Shown: positions 1 through 8,161, counted from the first letter of the stretch. The stretch: 41,790 bases of DNA from Caedibacter sp. 37-49 (GCA_001898725.1 MKUV01000049.1:1-41790), one strand, 5' to 3'. Numbers and translations are program-made. Notes: generated from the sequence alone by a model not told the origin.

Positions 1-186
1 AGCTCTTCAACCCTATACATTAATAGTAACAACTTTCAGGAAAAAAGGCAACCTCTTTCTGTTATAACAATCAAAAAATATTCTATTTTTACATTGACGA
101 AATGACATTTTTTCATTAAATACTGAACTTAAATATTAACTCTTCATGTTTTTTATTTAGCTCATTATTTACAGATAGGTACTCAA

Positions 187-1473
187 ATGATTAAAAATAC
201 GTTTCTTTATTCTTTCCTTATGACAACAACCATTTTGAAGGGTTCTGTTGTAGCCTCATCTATTGAAGAACAAAAGCAAGATTATCCTCAAACCCACACA
301 ACAACAAATCTTTCCAAAGAAGAACAGGCTAATACCAAGAAAGCTCAAATAAAAGCTTCTGAAGATATTGGCGCATTTCTTGGCGCATGTGTCCCTCAAA
401 TGCGTCATTTAATGACTTGGATTAAGGGTTCTAGTCCTGAAAGTACCCATTTTTTGCCGGTCCAAGCTATGCTTGTATCCTCTAGCCAAGATCCAGAAAC
501 AGTCATTGCAAATTTTAAATACAATGTTCAGGATACAATAAATAAGCTGGTGGAGGATGGACTTTACCTTACCAAGAATTATACAACAGAACTTAACATT
601 AAAAAGATGGGTGACCTGAGTGCTCACAGCATCTTAGCTTCCCTGCTTGCGCGCATTTACGAGATAGAATTATCTTTAGAAAAAGCTTTTCCCCCGTACA
701 CCTCACACATGCAGGAATTAAGTCCCTACTATAAGCTTCACCAAACGTTCCTAAAAGAAAAAAACGGCTTAGAAAAATTACAGCAAAAGCAGGAAATAAA
801 AGATCTTCAACAAGCAACAAGTTCTTCTTTAAAAGATCCTTTAGCACGCTTAATGGTCGAATTAGAACAAAAATTTCAAAAGGCACAAAATGGTTTAAAA
901 AGGCTTACTGTTGCCTTACCGCAAGAAGGTATTCCTAATTTTTCATCTCTTGAATCAAAAGAATCTACTATTTCGATTGTAAGCCCAAGAGGTAACATTT
1001 CACCGAGTACAATACTTCGCTCAAAGGCTTCCCCCCCTAACAATGGACGCCTCCAGTTTTTTAAGTCAGCAGAAGAGGGAACGGCGCAACTATCGAGTAC
1101 AACACAGGAAAAAACCGATATAGTCGTGAAAAGAGGAAGATCAAAGTCTGCAACCTCATCTTCTATTTCTTCTATCAATGTTTCTTCAACGCATTCTTCT
1201 CCCAATCTTAAGAAAGCGGGTCGTTCTGAGTCCATTGGAATGCAGCTTATTACACCGGAAGAATTACAAAAATCTCCCAAATTTGCGAGCCGCGCAGAGG
1301 AAGCAAGCTCTTCTTCCAATACCCCAGTACAGTCAACCTCCCCTAGAAAAGGAAAATCTAAAATCTTTAAGAATCTAAAATCATCTTTTACTAAAAAAGG
1401 AGGAAGTACAGAAGAAAACTCTACGCCTTCTTCATCGGGAACTCCCCCCTCTTCTTTAACTTTTGACAAATAA
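187..1473 (+). CDS. Exported Ser-rich protein of unknown function
   Basis: 428 aa, family not recognised. The N-terminus (about residues 1-24, ending near VVASS) reads as a Sec signal peptide. Residues about 45-245 are charged and helical, with Lys/Gln/Glu-rich stretches that could form coiled coils. Residues about 255-428 are low-complexity and Ser/Thr/Lys-rich, with basic-serine clusters such as RGRSKSATSSS and GRSESIG that resemble eukaryotic kinase or 14-3-3 sites. The gene stands alone: nothing lies upstream to the window edge and a 212-bp spacer follows. The SD is weak (AGGT). An exported folded head with a disordered Ser-rich tail fits a host-interaction protein, but that is inference. 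The 197-aa antisense frame over the 3' half is a composition artefact. Confidence 0.75.
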   Translation: MIKNTFLYSFLMTTTILKGSVVASSIEEQKQDYPQTHTTTNLSKEEQANTKKAQIKASEDIGAFLGACVPQMRHLMTWIKGSSPESTHFLPVQAMLVSSSQDPETVIANFKYNVQDTINKLVEDGLYLTKNYTTELNIKKMGDLSAHSILASLLARIYEIELSLEKAFPPYTSHMQELSPYYKLHQTFLKEKNGLEKLQQKQEIKDLQQATSSSLKDPLARLMVELEQKFQKAQNGLKRLTVALPQEGIPNFSSLESKESTISIVSPRGNISPSTILRSKASPPNNGRLQFFKSAEEGTAQLSSTTQEKTDIVVKRGRSKSATSSSISSINVSSTHSSPNLKKAGRSESIGMQLITPEELQKSPKFASRAEEASSSSNTPVQSTSPRKGKSKIFKNLKSSFTKKGGSTEENSTPSSSGTPPSSLTFDK

Positions 1474-1685
1474 AGTAGCTTAACGAGACAAAAGACAGCT
1501 TATTGTAAAAGAATGCTAATTGCGAATGAGGAAATTAAGGTAATGAGTTTATCTTCTTAAAATCCTAGAAAATAAGCCCTTTATCACGCTATTATTATGG
1601 ATTCTATGTTTTAATAGGTTACAGAATTAATCAAGTAAATATACTATATCCATATTCAATTAAGTCTATCTTTTGTTTTATTCTT

Positions 1686-1949
1686 TCAGTGTAAACTTAG
1701 AGAATGAGGAATGTAATTAAACTCAGATGTTTTAATAAGTTGAACATGAGAAATCGTCACAGAATGCATGCGCCCCTCTATATTGTGTGCCCAGAAATCA
1801 AGAAACTTATGAAGTTCAGGAAAATTGGGGGACAAATCATACTCTTGCCAAATGAACGTTTGTAAAATGTCCGGATGATCCGGAAGATGATACAGGATTT
1901 CTGCTGTTGTAAGGCGGTAGTTCTTCATTTGAAGGGCTAGTTGGCTCAT
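1686..1949 (-). CDS. usg: Usg-like family protein
   Basis: 87 aa, matching the small alphaproteobacterial Usg-like family as I remember it (about 85-90 aa). Family hallmarks are visible in order: LTTAEILYHLPDHP, LQTFIWQEYDL, FPELHKFLDFW, EGRMHSV. The biochemical function of the family is not established. A strong SD (GGAGGTG) lies 4 nt before the ATG. It follows the PAAR-like gene by 65 bp on the same strand and may be the last gene of the petABC transcript. No terminator hairpin is obvious in the 212-bp spacer that follows. Confidence 0.85.
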   Translation of the reverse strand: MSQLALQMKNYRLTTAEILYHLPDHPDILQTFIWQEYDLSPNFPELHKFLDFWAHNIEGRMHSVTISHVQLIKTSEFNYIPHSLSLH

Positions 1950-2014
1950 TGCGCACCTCCATTCTTTCTCTACATTTCTAGAATGACATAAAATGTTAAA
2001 GATTTTATTAAAAT

Positions 2015-2371
2015 TTAAGCCGCGGCAATCGCTGAAATCTGACCTGGAAACTGAACTGTAATCGCCCCGCCTATACTACACATAAGTATTGATGTCTGGT
2101 CTAAAGCACACATTTCCCCCATAAGAACTGTTGGCACACCAGGGATCCACGTTCCAGCAGGCGCCGGCACACACACGGTATCAACACCGAGTGTTTCTGC
2201 TGCAAGGATTGTACATGAACCAAAAGTTGGAATATCGACCATCGGAATAACACTACTAATATTTCCTGCCATTCCTGCACCTAAAAATATCTGTCCTATA
2301 GCCGTAAACGGAACTGGTGCGGAACCAGCCGCACACATGATCATTGCACCAGTCGTCACTAAAGTTGACAT
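2015..2371 (-). CDS. PAAR-like (DUF4280) type VI secretion spike protein
   Basis: 118 aa. The Gly/Cys/Pro-rich repeat pattern is that of PAAR-like DUF4280 proteins: VTTGAMIMCAAG at the N-terminus, a central IPTFGSC, then CVPAPAGTWIPG, and CSIGGAITVQFPGQ at the end. PAAR-like proteins cap the VgrG spike of type VI secretion systems and can carry effectors; Francisella IglG belongs to this DUF4280 class. This one has no extra domain, so it would be a bare tip. It starts only 9 bp after petC stops, so it is probably co-transcribed with the bc1 genes. The sheath, tube and TssE genes lie about 10 kb away on the other strand. The family call is firm; the partners are inferred. Confidence 0.85.
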   Translation of the reverse strand: MSTLVTTGAMIMCAAGSAPVPFTAIGQIFLGAGMAGNISSVIPMVDIPTFGSCTILAAETLGVDTVCVPAPAGTWIPGVPTVLMGEMCALDQTSILMCSIGGAITVQFPGQISAIAAA

Positions 2372-2380
2372 TGTTCTATC

Positions 2381-3148
2381 CTATTCTTCAAGTCGACGCC
2401 ACGTCCGACGTTTAATAAGCCCCATTAGAACAGTAAAAATTAAAAGATAGGTTAATACTTTTACACCTAAATGTTTTCTTTCTTCCATTTCAGGCTCTGA
2501 TGCCCATGCTAAGAAAGTAACAACATCATGTGCCATTTGATCAACAGTAGCAGGCGTTCCATCGGCGTACTGAACAAGATCCTTTGAAAGTGGTGGCGCC
2601 ATAGCAATCTGATGCCCACTGAAATAAAGATTATAGTACATGCCTGGCGCTAAGTGAACGTTGGATGGCGGAGCTGTATAGCCTGTCAATAAGGCTTTAA
2701 CGTATTGAGGTCCCTCCTTTCTGGCTTTAATAATAAGCGAAAGATCAGGTGGATTCGCCCCATTGTTCGCCGCACGTGCCGCCTTTTCATTGATAAAAGG
2801 ATTAGGAAAATAATCTGAAGGCTTTCCTGCTCTTTTTACAGGATTTCCTTCATCATCAAAACCGTCTTGAACTTCTTTTTGAGCGGCAATAGCTTTAATT
2901 TTAGCCTCACTAAACCCTAAAGCTTTGAGGTGGCGATAACTAATATGACTTAAGCCATGGCATGTTGAGCAAACTTGTTGATAAACTTGGAATCCTCGTT
3001 GAAGTTCAGCCCGATCATAAGTTCCAAAGAGTTTCGTGAAACTCCATTTATTTTCTGAAACTGGAACTTTTTGATTTGCACAAGGCTCATCACTTACAAA
3101 GAAATTTAAAAGAATGATTAAGAGATCTCTGAGAAAGCGATGTCTCAT
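2381..3148 (-). CDS. petC: Cytochrome c1 of the bc1 complex
   Basis: 255 aa. Covalent haem c subunit of complex III, passing electrons from the Rieske protein to soluble or membrane cytochrome c at the periplasmic face. An uncleaved or cleaved N-terminal hydrophobic segment (about residues 5-18) is followed by the haem motif CSTCH (Cys60, Cys63, His64). The axial Met is Met183 in [10 protein letters not shown]-terminal anchor spans about residues 228-245 and is followed by basic residues. The start overlaps the petB stop as ATGA, with GGAGG just upstream, so the two are translationally coupled. The N-terminal segment is short and rather weakly shaped for a signal peptide. PetB-PetC are normally both required for quinol oxidation. 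Confidence 0.97.
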   Translation of the reverse strand: MRHRFLRDLLIILLNFFVSDEPCANQKVPVSENKWSFTKLFGTYDRAELQRGFQVYQQVCSTCHGLSHISYRHLKALGFSEAKIKAIAAQKEVQDGFDDEGNPVKRAGKPSDYFPNPFINEKAARAANNGANPPDLSLIIKARKEGPQYVKALLTGYTAPPSNVHLAPGMYYNLYFSGHQIAMAPPLSKDLVQYADGTPATVDQMAHDVVTFLAWASEPEMEERKHLGVKVLTYLLIFTVLMGLIKRRTWRRLEE

Positions 3149-4386
3149 GATGAACCTCCTGATGACTGAACGCTTAGTGGTTTCTTTTGAAGACTGTCAG
3201 GTAGTGGAAGAGGACGCTCAATACGATTCAGAAGAGGCACAAACAAAAGAAAATGAATAAAATAGTATGCTGTTGCCACTCTTCCAAGAAGCAACGGCAA
3301 ACCTTCAGGTTTTTGTGAACCGACCCAGCCTAAGGTTAAACAAGCTGACATAAAAATCCAAAAAAGGATTTTATATAACGGCCTGAAGCGTGCACTTCTG
3401 ACAGGCGAACGATCTAACCATGGCATTAAAGTTAGAACAAAAATTGCACTAAACATCAGAATAACTCCACCCAACTTATCAGGAACCGACCGTAAAATGG
3501 CATAATAAGGTAAGAAGTACCACTCAGGGACAATATGTTCAGGCGTGACCAAAGGGTCTGCAGGAATATAATTATCTGGTTCACCAAAAAAGTTCGGTGC
3601 AAAGAAAACAAATGAGCCCCAGATAAGCAACAAGACGCCTAAGCCTAAAAGATCTTTGACCGTATAATAGGGATGAAACGGGATTTTATCGCCAGGCTTC
3701 TTGGCATCAATACCAAGCGGATTATTTGAACCATGTTGGTGCAGCGCAATAAGATGAAGAAAAACGACACCAACAATTAAGAATGGAAAAAGATAATGCA
3801 AAGCAAAAAACCGATTTAAGGTCGGATTGGCAACTGAGAAACCTCCCCATAACCAAGTAACAATTGGATCACCAATTACAGGAATTGCCGAGAAAAGATT
3901 CGTAATAACAGTTGCTCCCCAATAACTCATCTGTCCCCATGGCAGGACGTAGCCCATGAAAGCCGTTGCCATCATTAGAAGAAAGATAACCACCCCTAAA
4001 ATCCATAGAAGTTCTCGTGGTGCTTTATAAGACCCATAATAAAGTCCTCGAAACATGTGAATGTAAACGACAATAAAAAACATTGAAGCACCATTCATAT
4101 GAATATAACGGATCAACCAACCATAATTAACTTCGCGCATAATACGTTCAACACTTGCAAAAGCATGATCGACATGAGGCGTATAAAACATGGCAAGAAA
4201 AATACCTGTTAAAATCATAACCACGAGCACAATGCCGGCAAGTGAACCAAAGTTCCACCAATAGTTAAGATTTCGCGGTGTGGGATAATCGACAAGCTCT
4301 TTATTGACAAAGGTAAAGACAGGTAAACGCTCGTCTACCCAGGCAATAAAACCAGTTTTTTTCTTTTCTGATGAAGGCATTGACAT
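3145..4386 (-). CDS. petB: Cytochrome b of the bc1 complex
   Basis: 413 aa. Di-haem transmembrane core that oxidises ubiquinol at Qo and reduces quinone at Qi. The four haem-ligating histidines are present with the usual 14-residue spacing: His96 and His110, His197 and His211. The Qo-site PEWY is at residues 287-290. Eight or so hydrophobic helices are visible, and the Gly-rich [13 protein letters not shown] segment is conserved. A clear SD (AGGAG) precedes the ATG. It lies 9 bp after petA and overlaps petC by 4 bp. The length is typical of alphaproteobacterial cytochrome b. Nothing is odd in the sequence. Confidence 0.98.
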   Translation of the reverse strand: MSMPSSEKKKTGFIAWVDERLPVFTFVNKELVDYPTPRNLNYWWNFGSLAGIVLVVMILTGIFLAMFYTPHVDHAFASVERIMREVNYGWLIRYIHMNGASMFFIVVYIHMFRGLYYGSYKAPRELLWILGVVIFLLMMATAFMGYVLPWGQMSYWGATVITNLFSAIPVIGDPIVTWLWGGFSVANPTLNRFFALHYLFPFLIVGVVFLHLIALHQHGSNNPLGIDAKKPGDKIPFHPYYTVKDLLGLGVLLLIWGSFVFFAPNFFGEPDNYIPADPLVTPEHIVPEWYFLPYYAILRSVPDKLGGVILMFSAIFVLTLMPWLDRSPVRSARFRPLYKILFWIFMSACLTLGWVGSQKPEGLPLLLGRVATAYYFIHFLLFVPLLNRIERPLPLPDSLQKKPLSVQSSGGSS

Positions 4387-4395
4387 AAAATTCTC

Positions 4396-4962
4396 CTACC
4401 CAACTCTTAACGTTGTTTCATTCAAAAACGTATAAGGGGGGACTTCTAAATTACGCGGTGCTGGACCACCTCTCACGCGCCCAGAGATATCGTAAACAGA
4501 GCCATGACAAGGGCAATACCATCCCCCGTATTGTCCACGATTATCGCTTGGCTTCTGGCCAGAAGGAACACATCCTAGATGCGTACATACGCCGACAACA
4601 ATAAGCCATTGTGGATGTTGTTTAAAACGCTCAGTATCCGTCTGAGGATCAACTAGATCCTTAAGATTCACATTCTTGGCGTCTTGGATTTCTTTCGGAG
4701 TTCGATGACGAATGAATAAAGGACGCCCTCGCCACATAACCGTAATGGCTTGCCCTTCTTTAATAGGTTTAAGATCAATTTCAATGGATGCAAGAGCTAA
4801 TACATCTGCAGCAGGATTCATGCTTTTAATTAAAGGCCAAACAAAACCTGCGCCACCAACAACGCCTACGGCACTACTGGCGAGAATAAGAAAATCACGA
4901 CGTGATTTGTGAGGTGTCTCTGGCTTAGCTAGTTGATCGCCTAGCGTTTCATCCTTATGCAT
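4396..4962 (-). CDS. petA: Ubiquinol-cytochrome c reductase Rieske iron-sulfur subunit
   Basis: 188 aa. Carries the [2Fe-2S] cluster that takes the first electron from ubiquinol. The cluster boxes CTHLGC (residues 126-131) and CPCHGS (150-155) are intact, including the disulfide cysteines. A twin-arginine element (SRRDFL, Arg21-Arg22) followed by a hydrophobic helix (about 24-44) fits Tat export with a retained anchor. The frame stays open upstream to 5019, but I place the start at 4962. There AAAGGGG gives a good SD, and the likely promoter -10 (5008-5013) would leave the longer version without its own codons on the transcript. First gene of petABC. Confidence 0.96.
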   Translation of the reverse strand: MHKDETLGDQLAKPETPHKSRRDFLILASSAVGVVGGAGFVWPLIKSMNPAADVLALASIEIDLKPIKEGQAITVMWRGRPLFIRHRTPKEIQDAKNVNLKDLVDPQTDTERFKQHPQWLIVVGVCTHLGCVPSGQKPSDNRGQYGGWYCPCHGSVYDISGRVRGGPAPRNLEVPPYTFLNETTLRVG

Positions 4963-5007
4963 ATTTTCCCCTTTATGGTTGTAACTCCTTTGCGGCGCCT
5001 CTTTGCA

Positions 5008-5036
5008 TCTATAAGACAATCAGCACTTTTGAGCAA
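5008..5036 (-). promoter_or_regulatory. Sigma70-type promoter of petABC
   Basis: Read on the minus strand: -35 TTGCTC (5036-5031), 17-nt spacer, -10 TATAGA (5013-5008). Transcription would begin near 5001, about 40 nt before the petA ATG. It lies immediately downstream of the minus-strand terminator at 5043-5076, so the operon is insulated from the small RNA gene behind it. Confidence 0.65.
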
Positions 5037-5042
5037 TATGAA

Positions 5043-5076
5043 TAAAAAAAAGCCGGCGCTCATAGAACGCCGACTT
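5043..5076 (-). terminator. Rho-independent terminator of the candidate sRNA
   Basis: Minus strand: AAGTCGGCG, 9-nt loop, CGCCGGCTT, then a run of eight T. The stem is 9 bp with one T-G wobble. The T run is on the minus-strand side only, so it ends leftward transcription that must start to the right. The only thing there before the divergent receiver gene is the hairpin array called as a small RNA. Confidence 0.8.
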
Positions 5077-5150
5077 CATTGGGTTCCAGCGAAAGTTAGG
5101 GGAGGGAATTGATAATCGCCAGAACCATACAAGCCTTTTGCAAGGCTTAT
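5043..5150 (-). ncRNA. Candidate small RNA with anti-Shine-Dalgarno loop
   Basis: No open frame is present, yet the minus strand shows three successive hairpins. Hairpin 1 (5148-5131) has a 7-bp stem AAGCCTT/AAGGCTT and a GCAA tetraloop. Hairpin 2 (5126-5082) has an 11-bp stem GGTTCTGGCGA/TCGCTGGAACC with two G-U wobbles. Its 23-nt loop contains TTCCCTCCCC, including CCUCC, the anti-SD core. Hairpin 3 (5076-5050) is a terminator stem followed by T8. This layout resembles alphaproteobacterial sRNAs of the CCUCC-loop kind that bind SD regions of mRNAs (family knowledge). The 5' end is not fixed; no convincing -35/-10 pair was found, so transcription could begin somewhat upstream of 5150. It is not tmRNA, 4.5S RNA or RNase P RNA by inspection. 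Confidence 0.6.
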
Positions 5151-5428
5151 ATTTCGAAAATAATAAATTTTATTTAATAAATTTATAGAAGCATAGATCA
5201 TTTCCTTTGTCATCTAAAAAGTAGAGGTATGGCCGAAAAATTCTATCCTGAGATACTCTTATCTTAAGGTTCAAATTTACCCTTTGATAACACTAAAGTT
5301 GATGAAATTATCAAAATAATCTCATCAATATTTCATCATAACTTATTTTTACTTTATTTTAAGTTTTATAACGTAAAGTTAATCTGTAAAAATAGAAAAT
5401 TATCCAAACAAAACAAAGGATTATTAAT

Positions 5429-5926
5429 ATGCAAAAGAAACATTTTCTACTTATTTTATCTTTCTTTTCAATAAATACTTTAACTTCCTTACTTAACGTT
5501 ATGGAAGCTTCTGAACCACAAACTGCCACGCCTAAGAGAGCTTTAGCAGTTGACGACACTGGAAGTGTTTTGATGTCTAAAAAGAACGTTTTAAAAAATA
5601 CACTTGGCTTAAAAAATGAACAAGTTGACACTGCAAATGATGCCCAAAAAGCCATAATTCTAACTAACTTACATGAGTATGATGTGATCTTAACTGATGG
5701 CGATATGGGAGAAGACGAGCAAAATGTTAATGCTCTTGTAAAAAACCTAAGAAGTCACAACGACTGGCGCGCTACAGTTCCTATTATTATAGAAAGTGCA
5801 AATATCAATTATTGGCAAAATCATCCAGATATTAAAGGTCAAGCAAATATTTTCTTTTTTAATAAGGGAGAAAGCGCATTGATAAGAGAGAAGCTTGCCG
5901 AGTATAAAAACACTTCAAGACAATAA
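5429..5926 (+). CDS. Exported stand-alone response-regulator receiver domain
   Basis: 165 aa. Residues about 1-27 form a hydrophobic Sec-type signal peptide (FLLILSFFSINTLTSLLNVM, then EAS). The remainder is one receiver (CheY-like) fold. The acidic pair is Asp42-Asp43 in AVDD, the phospho-acceptor is Asp90 in DVILTDGDM, the switch Ser is Ser123 in IIIESA, and the conserved Lys is Lys146 in FFNKGE. All catalytic positions are kept, but there is no output domain. The usual Pro after the acceptor loop Met is absent (DMGEDE). The SD AAAGGA lies 8 nt before the ATG, and a terminator follows at 5955. A receiver domain sent out of the cytoplasm is unusual, because its partner kinases and acetyl phosphate are cytoplasmic. 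It might act on host phosphorelay proteins (inference). Confidence 0.82.
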   Translation: MQKKHFLLILSFFSINTLTSLLNVMEASEPQTATPKRALAVDDTGSVLMSKKNVLKNTLGLKNEQVDTANDAQKAIILTNLHEYDVILTDGDMGEDEQNVNALVKNLRSHNDWRATVPIIIESANINYWQNHPDIKGQANIFFFNKGESALIREKLAEYKNTSRQ

Positions 5927-5954
5927 ATTTAAACAAATATTGCATTTTTAACTC

Positions 5955-5995
5955 TTAAGGCCTTTGAAGATATTTTAGGCCTTAAATTTTTGTTT
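5955..5995 (+). terminator. Rho-independent terminator after the receiver gene
   Basis: Perfect 9-bp stem TTAAGGCCT (5955-5963) / AGGCCTTAA (5977-5985) with a 13-nt loop, followed by ATTTTTGTTT. It sits 28 bp past the receiver gene stop and between two convergent genes. Confidence 0.8.
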
Positions 5996-6075
5996 AACTC
6001 TTAATCGTAAAACCTTTCTAAGCCTTACGTCCTTTTTCTTGGGAAAGTTTTCAGAATGTTGAAGAATTTAATCTC

Positions 6076-6576
6076 TCAGCCAAGCTCTCTTTTCCATTCA
6101 TTTTTAAGTTTTTGATAATGCTCATTATTTTCGGCTTCTTTCCACTTTTCATAAAATATGAGAGCACTTTTTTCTTTTAAAGGATTGGGGATATCTTTAG
6201 GCAGCTCTTTTCCTGTTACCTTATCGTATTTCCTTCCAGTTCTGTGATTTGCATACCGCCGCGCCCTCGTATAACCCATTTGTAGAAATTTACGCGCCAT
6301 ATCAGCGCCGACAAAATCATCTTTTTCAAGATATTGTTCAAATAGTTGGTAAATCTTTGCACTACTTTCTTTAGCAATATCAGGTGTTTTAAACCGCCAG
6401 AACGGGAGTATTTCGGATTTATAAGGCTGGCAAATAAGAACGCCTTGCTCTCCTTTTCCAACACGATACTTCTCAGGGTGCAACCTATAATCAATATCAT
6501 TATGCCAAGCATAATTAGGTTTAATCTTCTGCCACCTTTGATCTTTCTCTTGTTTGCTTGAGATTTTATAAACCAT
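6076..6576 (-). CDS. DUF4385 family protein
   Basis: 166 aa. Closely follows the DUF4385 family: HPEKYRVGKGEQGVL, PYKSEILPFWRFKTP, KDDFVGADMARKFLQMG and YTRARRYANH are all recognisable family signatures. Function is unknown. I recall members in bacteria and in large DNA viruses and phages; that is memory, not a search. The start codon overlaps the 3' end of the upstream DUF5872-like gene by 11 bp, so the two are likely translationally coupled. The protein is basic and has no signal peptide, so it is cytoplasmic. Confidence 0.85.
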   Translation of the reverse strand: MVYKISSKQEKDQRWQKIKPNYAWHNDIDYRLHPEKYRVGKGEQGVLICQPYKSEILPFWRFKTPDIAKESSAKIYQLFEQYLEKDDFVGADMARKFLQMGYTRARRYANHRTGRKYDKVTGKELPKDIPNPLKEKSALIFYEKWKEAENNEHYQKLKNEWKRELG

Positions 6577-6994
6577 GACTCTTACGCATTTTACGTTTAA
6601 CAGAAGGCGGATTTGAAACGTGCTGTTTGATTTTTGATCCTTTTTCTTTTGTTTTTATTGCTTGTTGTTTCTCTTCGGCTGTCAGGCTTTCCCATACATC
6701 ATGAGGAAGATACCGCGTTGTCTTGTTCTTTTTAATCACTTTACTTTTGTCTACCGTTTCCCAATTTTGAGATGTCCAATCCTGAAGATTCTTTTGCTCT
6801 TTTGTCTTTTCTCCTGAATGTTTATAGCCACCTTTGTGCTTCTCATACGCATGTTTTAGAAGTTGAGATTTCCTTGCAGACCATTCCCCCGCTTTTCCTC
6901 CTTTTGAGCCTTCCTTAATTTCTTCCTTAAGCTTAAAGCGAAGCTTTGGATCGGTATAATCTTCAGCATAATCTGCGATTGATTTACGTGCCAT
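6566..6994 (-). CDS. Basic DUF5872-like protein
   Basis: 142 aa, highly Lys/Arg-rich and probably nucleic-acid associated. The core SKGGKAGEWSARKSQLLKH followed by YEKHKGGYK and QDWTSQNW matches a family I know as DUF5872, whose function is not established and whose members also occur in algae and giant viruses; the family number is given with moderate certainty. A strong SD (AAAGGAG, 5 nt spacer) precedes the ATG. It is the first gene of a two-gene unit with the DUF4385 gene. There is no signal peptide or membrane segment. Confidence 0.7.
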   Translation of the reverse strand: MARKSIADYAEDYTDPKLRFKLKEEIKEGSKGGKAGEWSARKSQLLKHAYEKHKGGYKHSGEKTKEQKNLQDWTSQNWETVDKSKVIKKNKTTRYLPHDVWESLTAEEKQQAIKTKEKGSKIKQHVSNPPSVKRKMRKSHGL

Positions 6995-7236
6995 AATAAC
7001 TCCTTTACTATTTAAGTTTAAGGGTTATTAAGTCCTAGCGTAAATTTTAAAAGTCGTTATTTATTCGCCTTATTAAAGAATAAAGAGTCGATTCCTTCAA
7101 AAAATGTTTCAAAAAGTTCTGGCCTCTTGTTGAACAAGAAAACATAACCTACTTCTTAAAGAATTTATTAACTTTTAATTGTTAATCTGACTTAAATTAT
7201 AATTATTTAAAAAAGAAAGTTTTAAGGGAGAAAAAA

Positions 7237-7923
7237 ATGAAAAAATATCATCTAATCATCAGTTCGATTTGGGCATTAACGGTTATGGATGCTTACGCAG
7301 GCGTAACGACAGATAAAGGACCAAATCGACTTGATATTTCTTCCTATGTTAAAGAAAGTCAAGAGCAAATTAAAGCCCAACAAAATCAATTAAATAAACT
7401 TGGTATTGCAAAAGGTCATGATGAAAATGTCAATAAAGTCCTTATTCAAGCTTCTCAAGCTCTCGACACAGCAAGCACAAATTTAAAGCAACTTGATGCT
7501 GTTAAAAAACTTCCCCGCGCAATATCTTCCCAAATAGCTACTGCACAAGGATATATTACAGCTGCAGAAAATGTTAATGTTTCAGCACCTAAAAGCTATC
7601 CTGAGCGCTGTTTAGTCCTTACTTTAGATGAAAAAGGACGCGAAAAAGCCACGAAAGAGGGCTTAAATGAAAAAATCGGTTTCATTGAGACATTTGGCGG
7701 TCCAAATACATGGGTCCTAACAACTGTCAATCCTACTGCAAAAGATGGTGTTGATCGCCATCATTTGGATGCCAAAGTTGGCATGATTGGCTCTTCAGAT
7801 CCAAGTTCTGGAATGCTTGTCCGTGGTCGTACACCTAAGGATATGATTGTCCATGGATGGGTCAATAAAGAAGGAAAAGTTTTGTGTGTTTCTAAAGCCA
7901 CAAGCGGAAAACCTCAGAACTAA
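7237..7923 (+). CDS. Exported protein of unknown function
   Basis: 228 aa, not recognised. Residues 1-21 (ending AYAG) are a clean Sec signal peptide with AYA cleavage site. Residues about 35-105 are Gln/Asn/Lys-rich and probably coiled coil. The C-terminal half (about 120-225) looks like a small globular domain with two cysteines (ERCLVL and KVLCVS) that could form a periplasmic disulfide. A good SD (AAGGGAGA) is present. It is the last chromosomal gene before the tRNA-Val island, whose left repeat starts 69 bp past the stop. Function cannot be assigned. Confidence 0.8.
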   Translation: MKKYHLIISSIWALTVMDAYAGVTTDKGPNRLDISSYVKESQEQIKAQQNQLNKLGIAKGHDENVNKVLIQASQALDTASTNLKQLDAVKKLPRAISSQIATAQGYITAAENVNVSAPKSYPERCLVLTLDEKGREKATKEGLNEKIGFIETFGGPNTWVLTTVNPTAKDGVDRHHLDAKVGMIGSSDPSSGMLVRGRTPKDMIVHGWVNKEGKVLCVSKATSGKPQN

Positions 7924-7991
7924 TTTTTTTTTGAAAACCTAATGTTCTCATAAATCGTTTTCTCAAGAGTTCTTAGGCAAAAATAAATTCT

Positions 7992-8047
7992 AAAGAATGG
8001 TGGGCGATGAGGGATTTGAACCCCCGACCCTCTCGGTGTAAACGAGA
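7992..8047. repeat. Left 56-bp direct repeat (distal att copy of tRNA-Val)
   Basis: Identical over 56 bp to 11292-11347. It contains the 3' part of tRNA-Val (anticodon stem through T arm, acceptor strand and CCA) plus six bases beyond. The 5' half of the tRNA is missing, so this is a tRNA fragment and not a gene. It marks the chromosome-island junction far from the intact tRNA. Confidence 0.9.
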
Positions 8048-8161
8048 AAAGATATTGATCAATGATTTTCTAAGTAGATATATTAATTATTAAATTTCAC
8101 TTATTTAATAATTAATATAAGCGATTATGATTTCTAACACATCACCATAATTCTTTTTCTA

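Noticed and set aside
876-1469. 197-aa frame antisense to the Ser-rich exported gene
   Set aside because: It is the mirror of a Ser/Thr/Lys-rich reading frame, with no SD, no recognisable domain and a start inside another gene. The plus-strand gene has a signal peptide and a coherent structure.
4963-5019. Longer N-terminus for the Rieske protein
   Set aside because: The extra 19 residues lie before the SD AAAGGGG and overlap the -10 of the likely petA promoter; the Tat signal sits correctly when the start is 4962.
5371-5392. CpxR-like tandem GTAAA box before the receiver gene
   Set aside because: Two GTAAA copies occur, but the 8-nt gap does not match the usual 5-6 nt spacing of that box.
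5359-5655. 98-aa minus-strand frame across the receiver gene start
   Set aside because: It overlaps the receiver gene antisense, has no SD and no recognisable domain; the receiver frame has all conserved residues.
7924-7990. Terminator after the exported 228-aa gene
   Set aside because: Short repeats such as GAAAAC/GTTTTC and CCTAA/TTAGG are present, but the stems are short and no T run follows.
7992-8047. Second tRNA-Val gene
   Set aside because: Only the 3' part is present; the acceptor 5' strand, D arm and half of the anticodon stem are missing. It is the att copy left by island integration.
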